In this document: positions 48,469-56,026 of the stretch, in pieces
Layout: every line of letters starts with the position of its first letter
Numbering within the stretch: position 1 is the stretch's first letter
Assembly (NCBI GenBank): GCA_015661075.1
Contig: JACVQJ010000001.1
Span: forward strand, 79,298 to 143,297
Length of the DNA stretch: 64,000 nucleotides
Reading direction: 5' to 3'
From: Parachlamydiales bacterium
GTDB lineage: Bacteria > Chlamydiota > Chlamydiia > Chlamydiales > SM23-39
Made by a program: the position numbers and the translations under genes
The notes under the pieces: generated by a model
Database searches by the model: none
Told to the model about the DNA's origin: nothing
The model's input: the letters and a program-made list of their open reading frames with translations, nothing else

Positions 48469-50951
48469 ATACGATTAGAAAACAAATCAAAGACCGGATG
48501 AGTCTGCGGAAGCCGCAGGAAGCTTCGCTCGAATGCTTGGAACGCCTTGTCGAACTGATTCCGATGAACCCCGACAAGTGTGACCTTCAGCCGATCGAAG
48601 AACTCGTCAGACAGGCATTCCCCGAATTTGAGGCATTCGAAAGAAACTTTCCCAATGTTTGCTTTGCTTTAGCAACGGGGGTTGGAAAAACCCGCTTGAT
48701 GGGAGCGATGATCGCATATTTAGCGGAAGCTAAAGGAATTCGCAATTTTGTCGTGTTAGCTCCGAATACTACGATCACGGAAAAATTAGAGCGTGAATTC
48801 CAGGCAAAAGACCCTAAATATATTTTTAAGGGACTCCCTGAGTTTGCGAATCGAACTCCCCGGATTATAACCGGCGAAAATTACGAGGACATGTCATCCC
48901 TTCTCGCAAGGCCCGGCTCAGATGATTTTAATCCTGAGTCGATCACCGTCAGCATCTTCAACATCGCGCTGTTACATACCAAAGAGCGTAAAATACGACG
49001 TCCCAATGAAAAAATCGATAATTCTTTGAGCCCTTTTGATTATCTCGCATCTCGGAAGGATTTGGTTGTTTTCATGGACGAAGCTCATCATTGTCGAGCC
49101 AAGGCGGGAGCAAGGACGATTGAAGAATTAAATCCCATTTTAGGAATCGAGCTAACTGCCACGCCACAAACTCAATCAAGCAAAAGCGAAATCCCTTTCC
49201 GGAACATCGTCTATCGGTTTACGTTGCCAGAGGCGCTCAAAGCTGAATACCTGAAAAGATTGGGCATTGGGGGGCGCTCGGATTTCGATTGCTCGACTTT
49301 CTCCGACGAACGTCTGGAAAGATTGAAATTAGAAGACGGGTTGACCGTTCATCGCAATTTACAGGCTGAGCTTTGGAACTACACAAGCCAAAGAAATATT
49401 AAATCCGTTAAACCATTCGTGCTTGTGATTGCAAGGGATACAGCCCATGCCAACCAAATTGAAGAACTCATCAAAAGTCCAGTGTTTCTGGGTGGGCGCT
49501 ATGCGAATAAAGTCCTAACCGTGCATTCGCAGCAAAGCGGCGAGGAAAAAGAAGAAACTGTTCGCCAGCTTCTTGCAGTCGAGTCACCTGAAAACCCGAT
49601 TGAAATCGTCATTCACGTCAATATGCTTCGAGAGGGCTGGGATGTAACCAATCTCTACACAATTATCCCTTTGCGAAGAGCCAAATCTTTGACACTTATT
49701 GAACAATCACTGGGCCGAGGAGCGAGGCTCCCTTTCGGAAAACGGACAGGGGTCGACCTCATCGATAGACTATATGTTGTCTACCATGAAAACTTCCAAA
49801 AAGTTGTATCTGAAGCGGACAAATATCTCGAAGTGATGGAAAAAATAGAAATAGGCAAGTTTCCTCCTGAACCGCCTCAACCGGTTGTTGTTCATCCTGT
49901 TGGAACTCACATTATCCCTGAACCTCCCTTGAAGCCCACAGAGAATCCACAGGAATACGAAGGATCTCCTGTCACCTCACCTCCGGAACCAGTTACGGAA
50001 GAAATGCCCCCTTTGCAACATCTCAAGATACCTCGGATTATCATTCAGCCTGATCCAAACGCAAAACAAGATAGATTTCGCTCCTTCACGCTCAATCTCC
50101 AAGGGTTCGGCCCTCAGCCGGTTGATACCCCAATCGTATTCATAGATCCTACTTCTAAAGAAAAAACAAAATTCCACTCTAGAATCTCCTCACATATCGA
50201 ACAAAAACCAGAGGAGGTGATCATGAACAATTTACTCGACTACAATGGGGTGGCCGATACGGAAGAAAACGGACATGTAGCTTCCGAATTAGCAATACAG
50301 ATGGTCCAGCACCTGCGCTCCTATCTTATTGAAGATATGGTAAAGCTTGTCGTCCATCAACACAGGTCGGCAATCACTGATGAAATTTACAGACAAATGC
50401 GAGAAAATGATGAGCCTGGCGAGGAAAAATGGATTCATTCAATCGGCAAGGGATTTTTAACATTTGGAAGTGCCTCTTACCTAATTGCCGCCGACCAAGG
50501 GCCGGAACATTATAGAGAACCTCTTAATGTGAGAAAAATTGAATCAATTCTTTGGTCTGGATTCCAAAAATCCCTCTATCCAATGATGAAATTTCACTCT
50601 GACGCCGAGCGGCAATTCGCCATTATGCTTGAATCTGATGAATCAGTAATTTCTTGGGTTAAACCACCTAAGGGAAAATTTTGGATTTACTACCGAAAGG
50701 ATACTCCCTACGAGCCTGATTTTGTCGTCGAGACTCGAAATGGGAAATATCTTTGCGAAGTGAAAGATCGAACCAAAATCGAGGACGCGATCGTTAAAGA
50801 AAAAGCAAAGGCGGCTGTTTATTGGTGCCAAGCGGCAAACGAATGCACGGACAAAGAATGGAAATATCTCTTGATTCCAGATAATGCGATTACCATGGCT
50901 ACGACTTTTGCAGCCTATGCCAGCCGACATGAATGGAGGGTTCGGTCATGA
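48465..50951 (+). CDS. Type III-like restriction helicase-nuclease (Res)
   Basis: An 828-residue DEAD/DEAH translocase with C-terminal nuclease. Motifs: Walker A ALATGVGKTRLMGAM near residue 70, box II FMDEAHHCRA, GIELTATPQ, and motif VI LIEQSLGRGARLPFG. A Pro-rich linker follows near residue 490. The C-terminus has a PD-(D/E)XK site, YEPDFVVETRNGKYLCEVKD near residue 745. This is the usual domain order of type III Res. The gene overlaps Mod upstream and the Cys-rich nuclease downstream by four bases each. Confidence 0.9.
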   Translation: MNTIRKQIKDRMSLRKPQEASLECLERLVELIPMNPDKCDLQPIEELVRQAFPEFEAFERNFPNVCFALATGVGKTRLMGAMIAYLAEAKGIRNFVVLAPNTTITEKLEREFQAKDPKYIFKGLPEFANRTPRIITGENYEDMSSLLARPGSDDFNPESITVSIFNIALLHTKERKIRRPNEKIDNSLSPFDYLASRKDLVVFMDEAHHCRAKAGARTIEELNPILGIELTATPQTQSSKSEIPFRNIVYRFTLPEALKAEYLKRLGIGGRSDFDCSTFSDERLERLKLEDGLTVHRNLQAELWNYTSQRNIKSVKPFVLVIARDTAHANQIEELIKSPVFLGGRYANKVLTVHSQQSGEEKEETVRQLLAVESPENPIEIVIHVNMLREGWDVTNLYTIIPLRRAKSLTLIEQSLGRGARLPFGKRTGVDLIDRLYVVYHENFQKVVSEADKYLEVMEKIEIGKFPPEPPQPVVVHPVGTHIIPEPPLKPTENPQEYEGSPVTSPPEPVTEEMPPLQHLKIPRIIIQPDPNAKQDRFRSFTLNLQGFGPQPVDTPIVFIDPTSKEKTKFHSRISSHIEQKPEEVIMNNLLDYNGVADTEENGHVASELAIQMVQHLRSYLIEDMVKLVVHQHRSAITDEIYRQMRENDEPGEEKWIHSIGKGFLTFGSASYLIAADQGPEHYREPLNVRKIESILWSGFQKSLYPMMKFHSDAERQFAIMLESDESVISWVKPPKGKFWIYYRKDTPYEPDFVVETRNGKYLCEVKDRTKIEDAIVKEKAKAAVYWCQAANECTDKEWKYLLIPDNAITMATTFAAYASRHEWRVRS

Positions 50952-51697
50952 AACCTTCTAAAGAGTCTAAGCCTGAAAAAAAATTGAAACTCAGCCGAAC
51001 CAAGATCGAACTCTTTTGCGAATGCCCCCGTTGTTTCATTCTCGATCGAAAGTTCGGCATTACACGACCTGGCGGACCTCCCTTCACGCTCAATAACGCG
51101 ATCGACGCCCTGTGGAAAAAGGAATTCGACCGCTATCGAATCGAACAAAAACCCCACCCTATCCTACTCCAAAACGGCTTCGATATTATCCCATTTAGGC
51201 ATGAAAGCATCGACGATTGGAGAAATAATCGTCGAGGGGTCCAATTCCTGCATGAGCCTACCCAGTTTCTGGTCTACGGCGCCCCGGACGAGATTTGTAT
51301 CAATGGAGACGAAGAACTCGTTGTCGTCGACGTGAAAGCTACCAGCAAGGCAACTGAGATCAATCTCGATGCTGATTGGCAAATCAGCTACAAGCGGCAA
51401 ATGGAGATCTATCAATGGCTCCTTCGGCAAAATGGCTTTAAGGTCTCTAAGCGAGGCTATTTTGTCTACTGCAATGGAAAAAAGGATGAAAGCTCTTCTG
51501 GCTGCTCTCTAGCATTTGATGTTTCTGTGCTTCCATACGATGGCAACGACTCCTGGATCGAGCCAAAAATCCTTGAAATCAAGAGCCTTATGGATACAGA
51601 ACTACTTCCTGATGCAACGACCGGATGCAAGTTCTGCCATTACACCCAAGTTGCTTCTCAGTTTAGTCCAGGTAACTCGCAGAAAATCAACGCCTAA
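50948..51697 (+). CDS. Cas4/RecB-like PD-(D/E)XK nuclease with Cys cluster
   Basis: A 249-residue protein starting at ATG 50948 (overlapping the Res stop). After LSRTKIELFCECPRCF near residue 20, the nuclease core has YGAPDEICINGDEELVVVDV followed by KAT, giving Asp, Asp and Lys of PD-(D/E)XK. QMEIYQWLLRQNGF follows. Cys residues at CECPRC and GCKFCHY could hold an iron-sulfur cluster as in Cas4 and AddB. The sequence is close to stand-alone nucleases of this type, so it may be an accessory exonuclease in the restriction operon. Confidence 0.85.
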   Translation: MKPSKESKPEKKLKLSRTKIELFCECPRCFILDRKFGITRPGGPPFTLNNAIDALWKKEFDRYRIEQKPHPILLQNGFDIIPFRHESIDDWRNNRRGVQFLHEPTQFLVYGAPDEICINGDEELVVVDVKATSKATEINLDADWQISYKRQMEIYQWLLRQNGFKVSKRGYFVYCNGKKDESSSGCSLAFDVSVLPYDGNDSWIEPKILEIKSLMDTELLPDATTGCKFCHYTQVASQFSPGNSQKINA

Positions 51698-51768
51698 GAT
51701 ACAATCCGCATTGGATGCACCGGTCAAAACCAGGTGATTTCCCTAATGATTTCGATATAAGGGGGAAC

Positions 51769-52335
51769 ATGGGAAAGTGGTGGCGTTATTGGAGGAACAA
51801 AGGGCACAAGGCCAAGAGCAGAGTCGAACATTACCAGTGCCTCGATTGCTCGCAATGCTACGATAAGAGGAAATATCCATTTGAAGAGGGCGAGGATGCC
51901 TGGTTTCATGGATGGCATCTGAATCTTTTCCCCTCTCATGCTCTAGCCACATTCTCAAGCCAGGAGAAACAATTCCGCTATCCGATTCCGGTGGTTGCAA
52001 CCAATTGCCATTACGGGGGACAGCGCCATTGGTTTTTGTGCCCCCTCCCCTCCTGCAAGCGTCGCAGCAAAAAGCTTTACCTCTATACCGAGGGTCTTTT
52101 TCTTTGCAGGAAATGCCTAAAACTCGCCTATTCCACTCAGAATCGCTCAGACACTGATCGAATCATAGGTAAAAAATGGGCTTTGATTCGAAAATACGGA
52201 GGCGATTCCGAATGGGACATTAAGAGACCCAAGGGAATGCATCAAAAAACGTTCGATCGAATACGAGATAAAATCTGGCGACTGGAGGAACTGGCCATGC
52301 AGAAAATCGGAGAGGCTTTCGGTAAATTTTCGTGA
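51769..52335 (+). CDS. Zinc-ribbon protein typical of phages and integrative elements
   Basis: A 188-residue protein from ATG 51769, which has AAGGGGG upstream. It has CxxC pairs (YQCLDCSQC and LFLCRKCLKLAYSTQ) and the stretch HWFLCPLPSCKRRSKKLYLY. The pattern of a ribbon followed by LAYxSQxxxxxDR and a helical tail recurs in uncharacterised phage and island proteins. Function unknown; DNA or RNA binding is likely from the zinc sites. Confidence 0.7.
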   Translation: MGKWWRYWRNKGHKAKSRVEHYQCLDCSQCYDKRKYPFEEGEDAWFHGWHLNLFPSHALATFSSQEKQFRYPIPVVATNCHYGGQRHWFLCPLPSCKRRSKKLYLYTEGLFLCRKCLKLAYSTQNRSDTDRIIGKKWALIRKYGGDSEWDIKRPKGMHQKTFDRIRDKIWRLEELAMQKIGEAFGKFS

Positions 52336-52506
52336 ATGTAGGTTCCTTCATCTATCGTTGTGTGCATCGTGGTGTTTGTCGCATTGAATTCAAAATCAGC
52401 TCTTTAAGCGGCCTGCACACGATACTCACCTTACACATGGCTTCAGCTTCCTTGAAAGCAATGCGAGCCCGGGTCTATACTCTTCAAGTGAAAATCAGAG
52501 GATCGA

Positions 52507-52817
52507 TTGTTAGAAGAGCTACTGGCAAAATCTGAAAGCAAGCCGCTTGAATTCAAAGAAAACGCCCATACCCTTTCCAAAATCGTCCAAACGATAATCG
52601 CCTTTGCCAACACTGCTGGCGCACTCTCGTTATTGGAATCCAGGATAAGAGCAAAAACGTCATCGGCATTGAGAATATCCTACAAGACGAGGAATGCATC
52701 GCGAACGCCATGACCAAACTCGGCAAGCCCGACGAGATCAATCAGCTATTTACGGGATTCCAAAAATATCTCTATACAAACCGTGGTTTCGGCTCTCAGA
52801 CACATGATAGGTCATAG
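52507..52817 (+). pseudogene. Frameshifted remnant of an AlbA_2/Schlafen-type ATP-binding protein
   Basis: Reading starts LLAKSESKPLEFKENAHTLS and continues KIVQTIIAFANTAGA in one frame. It then shifts: the continuation RTLVIGIQDKSKNVIGIENI and LQDEECIANA is in the next frame from about 52619. A single-base deletion after FANTAG explains the break. The family (DNA-binding AlbA_2 domain) is usually 400 residues or more; here it stops after about 100. A non-functional relic within the island. Confidence 0.75.
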
Positions 52818-52887
52818 CAAATATAGAAAATATTTTGTATAGAAGGTTTTGGCTGGAACTTGTTATCCTCTCTGCAGGAGTTGGTTG

Positions 52888-53628
52888 ATGTCTGAGCATA
52901 GTTCTTATCCTAATCCTCCCATTGTCGAAGCGATTTTTGATGTCCAAATGGAATTGCCACAAGACGTTGGGATTGCAGAACTTGAAACATTTGGTAAAAC
53001 TGTCGCTTCTGACTATCCGGAAAAAAAAACACGACGCAAGTTTGCCAGCAAATTTGAGATCAAGGATGAAGAGCCCTCTGCCGAAGCTTTTAATCTAGGC
53101 ATAGCAGGGATTCTTAATTGGTCACCTGATCATAGGCAGGCGCTGCAGGTTCGTTTAGACGGATTCAGCTTTTCGCGATTAAAGCCCTATGAGAAATGGG
53201 ATGTACACTTTACGGAGTTCCTAAAATGTTTAAGGCTATACTGTGAGCACATTTCTCCGATCCAAATCAAACGGGTTGCAACTAGATTCATCAACGTCAT
53301 CGAACTTCCCCGTGAAAATCTGAATTGGGGGGAATATTTTATCAATGCTGCAAGAACTCCAATTCCCGATGCTGTAGCGACTAACTTCTTTGATCGCGTT
53401 GAGTTCACATTTCCCTCATCAAGCGTTAAGGCCTCCGTTACACATGCCATGATGCAGTCAAATGACCCGCTTAAATTGCCCGTAGTTCTAGACATCGAGA
53501 CATTTGTGGATATGAACAATAAACCTGATCTCATAATGATTGAAAAGCTATTCCAAAATTTGAGAGAAACGAAAAATCAAATTTTCCAAAATAGTTTGAC
53601 TGATAAAACGAAGGGGTTATTTAAATGA
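52888..53628 (+). CDS. TIGR04255 family protein, first of an overlapping gene triad
   Basis: A 246-residue protein. The N-terminus YPNPPIVEAIFDVQMELP is the signature of TIGR04255, a sporadically distributed family of unknown function. GCAGGAG lies six bases before the ATG. The rest is mixed alpha/beta, with IQIKRVATRFINVIELPREN near residue 130. Its stop overlaps the next start by four bases (ATGA), and the next gene in turn overlaps a third. Sporadic distribution on mobile DNA suggests a defence or toxin-antitoxin role; this is inference. Confidence 0.8.
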   Translation: MSEHSSYPNPPIVEAIFDVQMELPQDVGIAELETFGKTVASDYPEKKTRRKFASKFEIKDEEPSAEAFNLGIAGILNWSPDHRQALQVRLDGFSFSRLKPYEKWDVHFTEFLKCLRLYCEHISPIQIKRVATRFINVIELPRENLNWGEYFINAARTPIPDAVATNFFDRVEFTFPSSSVKASVTHAMMQSNDPLKLPVVLDIETFVDMNNKPDLIMIEKLFQNLRETKNQIFQNSLTDKTKGLFK

Positions 53629-54101
53629 GCCTTTTTCCGTTCTCAACTTCACAATATGCATCAGGGGTAAGTTCTACTTCTTATGATTTGGATGTGTGCG
53701 TGCAGCAACTCCGTAACCATGCTGAAGATGCAGTGCTTTTTGGATGGAAAACTCTCCTTCGTCATGATTTAATGACTGCTTATCAAGATTGTTGTGAAGA
53801 AGGATGGAATGGCTATGATGCAGAGCCTATTACCAAACAAACAATTCTTGCAGGAGAAACATTGCTGGAACTGCTCCCGGACAATGTAATGCCACCGGAA
53901 GTGTTACCGGAACCAACGGGAAAAATTAGCTTCGCATGGCGTAACGCTGCCGGAGCCACCCTTGTAATAGCTGTAGATTCTAACTCCATAGCCTTCGCAG
54001 AATTGATTGGCTCCAAGAAACGATATGGAGAAGCAAAATTTTTATCTGCGCTACCGGATGACATGAAGAAACCGCTTCTGGACTATTTTGGATGGACCTA
54101 A
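53625..54101 (+). CDS. Second gene of the TIGR04255 triad, unknown
   Basis: A 158-residue protein. Conserved-looking stretch EEGWNGYDAEPITKQTILAG near residue 60, then PEPTGKISFAWRNAAGATLV, suggests a small globular fold. I have the impression of similar GWDGYxAxPI proteins beside other genes of this kind, but no named domain. It overlaps its upstream neighbour by four bases and its downstream neighbour by ten, so it is almost certainly made in step with them. Confidence 0.7.
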   Translation: MSLFPFSTSQYASGVSSTSYDLDVCVQQLRNHAEDAVLFGWKTLLRHDLMTAYQDCCEEGWNGYDAEPITKQTILAGETLLELLPDNVMPPEVLPEPTGKISFAWRNAAGATLVIAVDSNSIAFAELIGSKKRYGEAKFLSALPDDMKKPLLDYFGWT

Positions 54102-54496
54102 CCACCTTGAACAGTCGTGTTGAAGATTTTGAAACCATTGCACGCTTTATCTTTTCGAGCAGTGAGTACAGGGTTTCGGATCAAACGGTAAAACATACGG
54201 CCTTCCTGCCCGCTCGCGACATGGCTGCCTCGGTATACAGAATCGACGGCTGTTCCGAAGACGAAATCTCACAAATCGATCAAAAATATGTCTCGGGTCA
54301 AAGAACAGACAAAAAAGTTTCAAAGGGACGTGCCGATATATTGGTTAGGCAGGTGCGGAAAGCTCAACTTAATGTCATATCTAATCCATCGCCTCACCCA
54401 CGTCATGCCGATATTGTGGGTTATTCATCAGAGGCCGAAAATCGGATGAAGGCCATAGAGCTTGCTCAAAATGCCGAACTTGTTCTCAAGAAATAG
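54092..54496 (+). CDS. Third gene of the TIGR04255 triad, unknown
   Basis: A 134-residue protein. It has VKHTAFLPARDMAASVYRID, GRADILVRQVRKAQLNVISN and a C-terminal box SPHPRHADIVGYSS with a helix ending AIELAQNAEL. The HPRHADI box contains two His and an Asp and could be catalytic or metal-binding. Ten-base overlap with the second gene. Function unknown. The three together form a compact unit near the right end of the island. Confidence 0.7.
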   Translation: MDLTTLNSRVEDFETIARFIFSSSEYRVSDQTVKHTAFLPARDMAASVYRIDGCSEDEISQIDQKYVSGQRTDKKVSKGRADILVRQVRKAQLNVISNPSPHPRHADIVGYSSEAENRMKAIELAQNAELVLKK

Positions 54497-54894
54497 GGGC
54501 TTTCTCCTTTTCAAAGATCGGTGCAAGAACGGTGCCCTGACGCACTCCCATTCCTGGTTGACGGTCCGGGGGATGACTTTGAGTCCAGCTTCATGGAAGA
54601 GCTCAACAGTAGACGCAGAAAGCAGTACGGCATCGGTGGAGGCGGTTCTGGCTCCTAGATCCGCCGCTTTATTTTATCTCAGACAGGAAACCCTGAAGAA
54701 CCCTGAAGTCCAAAGCTTCAGCGTTCGCTCGTTGAAGAAGAACCGCTGTCCCAGGAGCCAAATGACCACTGGATGACCACTAAGAGCCAAAAACTGGCAA
54801 CAGATGCCCTAAAATCGCAATAGATTGAAATCCCACAAGTCCCTTATAGTTTTGCTGTTAGTTAATGCGATGTGATGCCAATAAGAGGCACACC
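54497..54894 (+). other. Gap at the island's right end with a gene remnant
   Basis: No intact gene. From about 54500 to 54658 one frame reads DALPFLVDGPGDDFESSFME, then NSRRRKQYGIGGGG and a stop, which looks like the C-terminal end of a lost gene; I cannot name the family. A repeat GAACCCTGAAG follows near 54699. The arm-type motif at 54761 and AT-rich sequence lead up to the attachment repeat. Confidence 0.5.
54761..54783 (+). repeat. Possible integrase arm-type site, right
   Basis: aatgaccactggatgaccac followed by taa nearly repeats 38615-38636. It lies about 110 bases inside the right attachment repeat. Confidence 0.4.
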
Positions 54895-54946
54895 GCGGAC
54901 TCATAACCCGTCGGTCCCTGGTTCAAGTCCAGGTTGCCCCACATTT
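54895..54946 (+). other. Right attachment repeat (attR), tRNA-Met 3' fragment
   Basis: 52 bases matching 38498-38549 apart from one A-to-G change in the T-loop. The 5' half of a tRNA is absent, so it is an att site and not a second tRNA gene. Confidence 0.88.
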
Positions 54947-55118
54947 ATTTTAGGCTTCATAAAGCTAAAGTTGAGGCATTTGCGTAATAGCGAACAAATC
55001 AGCCCAAAGCGTGGTTCACATCCGTGGACCACCCGCCTGCAACAATTGGCGATAGAAGCACCATCCTCCGCCTTCAAATAGCAGCTAACCTTTGAAAACT
55101 GATAACAAAGGAAAAGCT

Positions 55119-55979
55119 GTGAAAGGCATTGACAAACGCATCCACAAAGACGGGACTGTTTCTTACCGCACCCGAGTCCGCATCAAAGGACACCCAGTCC
55201 TCATCCAATCATTCGCTTCCAAAAATCTCGCCATGAAATGGAAACGCGATACTGAATCAGCAGTTGAGCAAGGAAAATATGCATATGACCACCCCAGCAG
55301 CAAAAATACTTTAGCGGAGCTAATCGATCGCTATATTGAAAGAGTTCTTCCGTCAAAACCAAAAAATGCAAGAAACGTCCGCCAACATCTTCTCTGGTGG
55401 AAACAAGAACTGGGACGCTGCCTCCTTTCAGATATCAAGCCAAGCCTCATCTCACAGAAACGCGATGAGCTGCTTTCAGGGCTGACTTACAAAGGCACAA
55501 TCCGTTCTTTAACAACTGTCGTCCACTATCTCGCTAGCCTATCTCATGCCTTTGCGATTGGTGTTAAAGATTGGGAATGGATACAGGAAAATCCGATCAT
55601 GAAAATCTAAAAGCCGAAAATTTCCAATGGAAGAACTCGCTTTCTCAACGATGATGAAAAGGAAAGGCTGCTATCTGCCTGCCGAGAAAGCGAATCAAAA
55701 GGACTCTACCCAATTGTTATACTAGCTCTTTCAACAGGCATGAGGAGAGGAGAAATCATGAATCTCAAATGGAGCGATATAGATTTAGCCCAAGGTTCAA
55801 TCCTCTTACAAACCACAAAGAATGGTGAGCGGCGTTTTATCCCTCTTGTCGGAACAGCTCTAGATCTTTTGCGTTCAAAATACGCCAATCAAACCGTTGA
55901 CTCTCTCGTATTTCCCGCTCCACATTCTCCATGTAAACCTATTGACATCCGCAATATCGTCATATTTAAGGACTTGTAA
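55119..55979 (+). pseudogene. Disrupted tyrosine integrase beside attR
   Basis: From a GTG at 55119 the protein reads VSYRTRVRIKGHPVLIQSFA and resembles the island integrase along its length, including QKRDELLSGLTYKG and TVVHYLASLSHAFAIG. A TAA at 55608 interrupts the frame; the same frame continues with NGRTRFLNDDEKERLL and ALSTGMRRGEIMNLKWSDID (Arg I box). It ends at 55979 before the HxxR and Tyr motifs. One nonsense mutation plus C-terminal loss mean it cannot be catalytically active. It implies an earlier or tandem insertion at the same tRNA. Confidence 0.88.
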
Positions 55980-56026
55980 AGATGGGTCGAACCCTCTATA
56001 CTTTCCTTGAAATTTATTGGCCCTAA

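Noticed and set aside
44036-51697. Reading the operon as DISARM or BREX
   Set aside because: DISARM needs DrmA/DrmB (DUF1998) and BREX needs PglZ/BrxC-type genes; none is visible. The Mod and Res motif orders fit type III restriction instead.
52332-52535. 67-codon frame after the zinc-ribbon gene
   Set aside because: No ribosome site, no family, and it runs into the AlbA_2 remnant in another frame.
54872-54946. A second tRNA-Met gene
   Set aside because: Only the 3' two-thirds is present; the acceptor 5' strand and D-arm are missing, so it is an attachment repeat.
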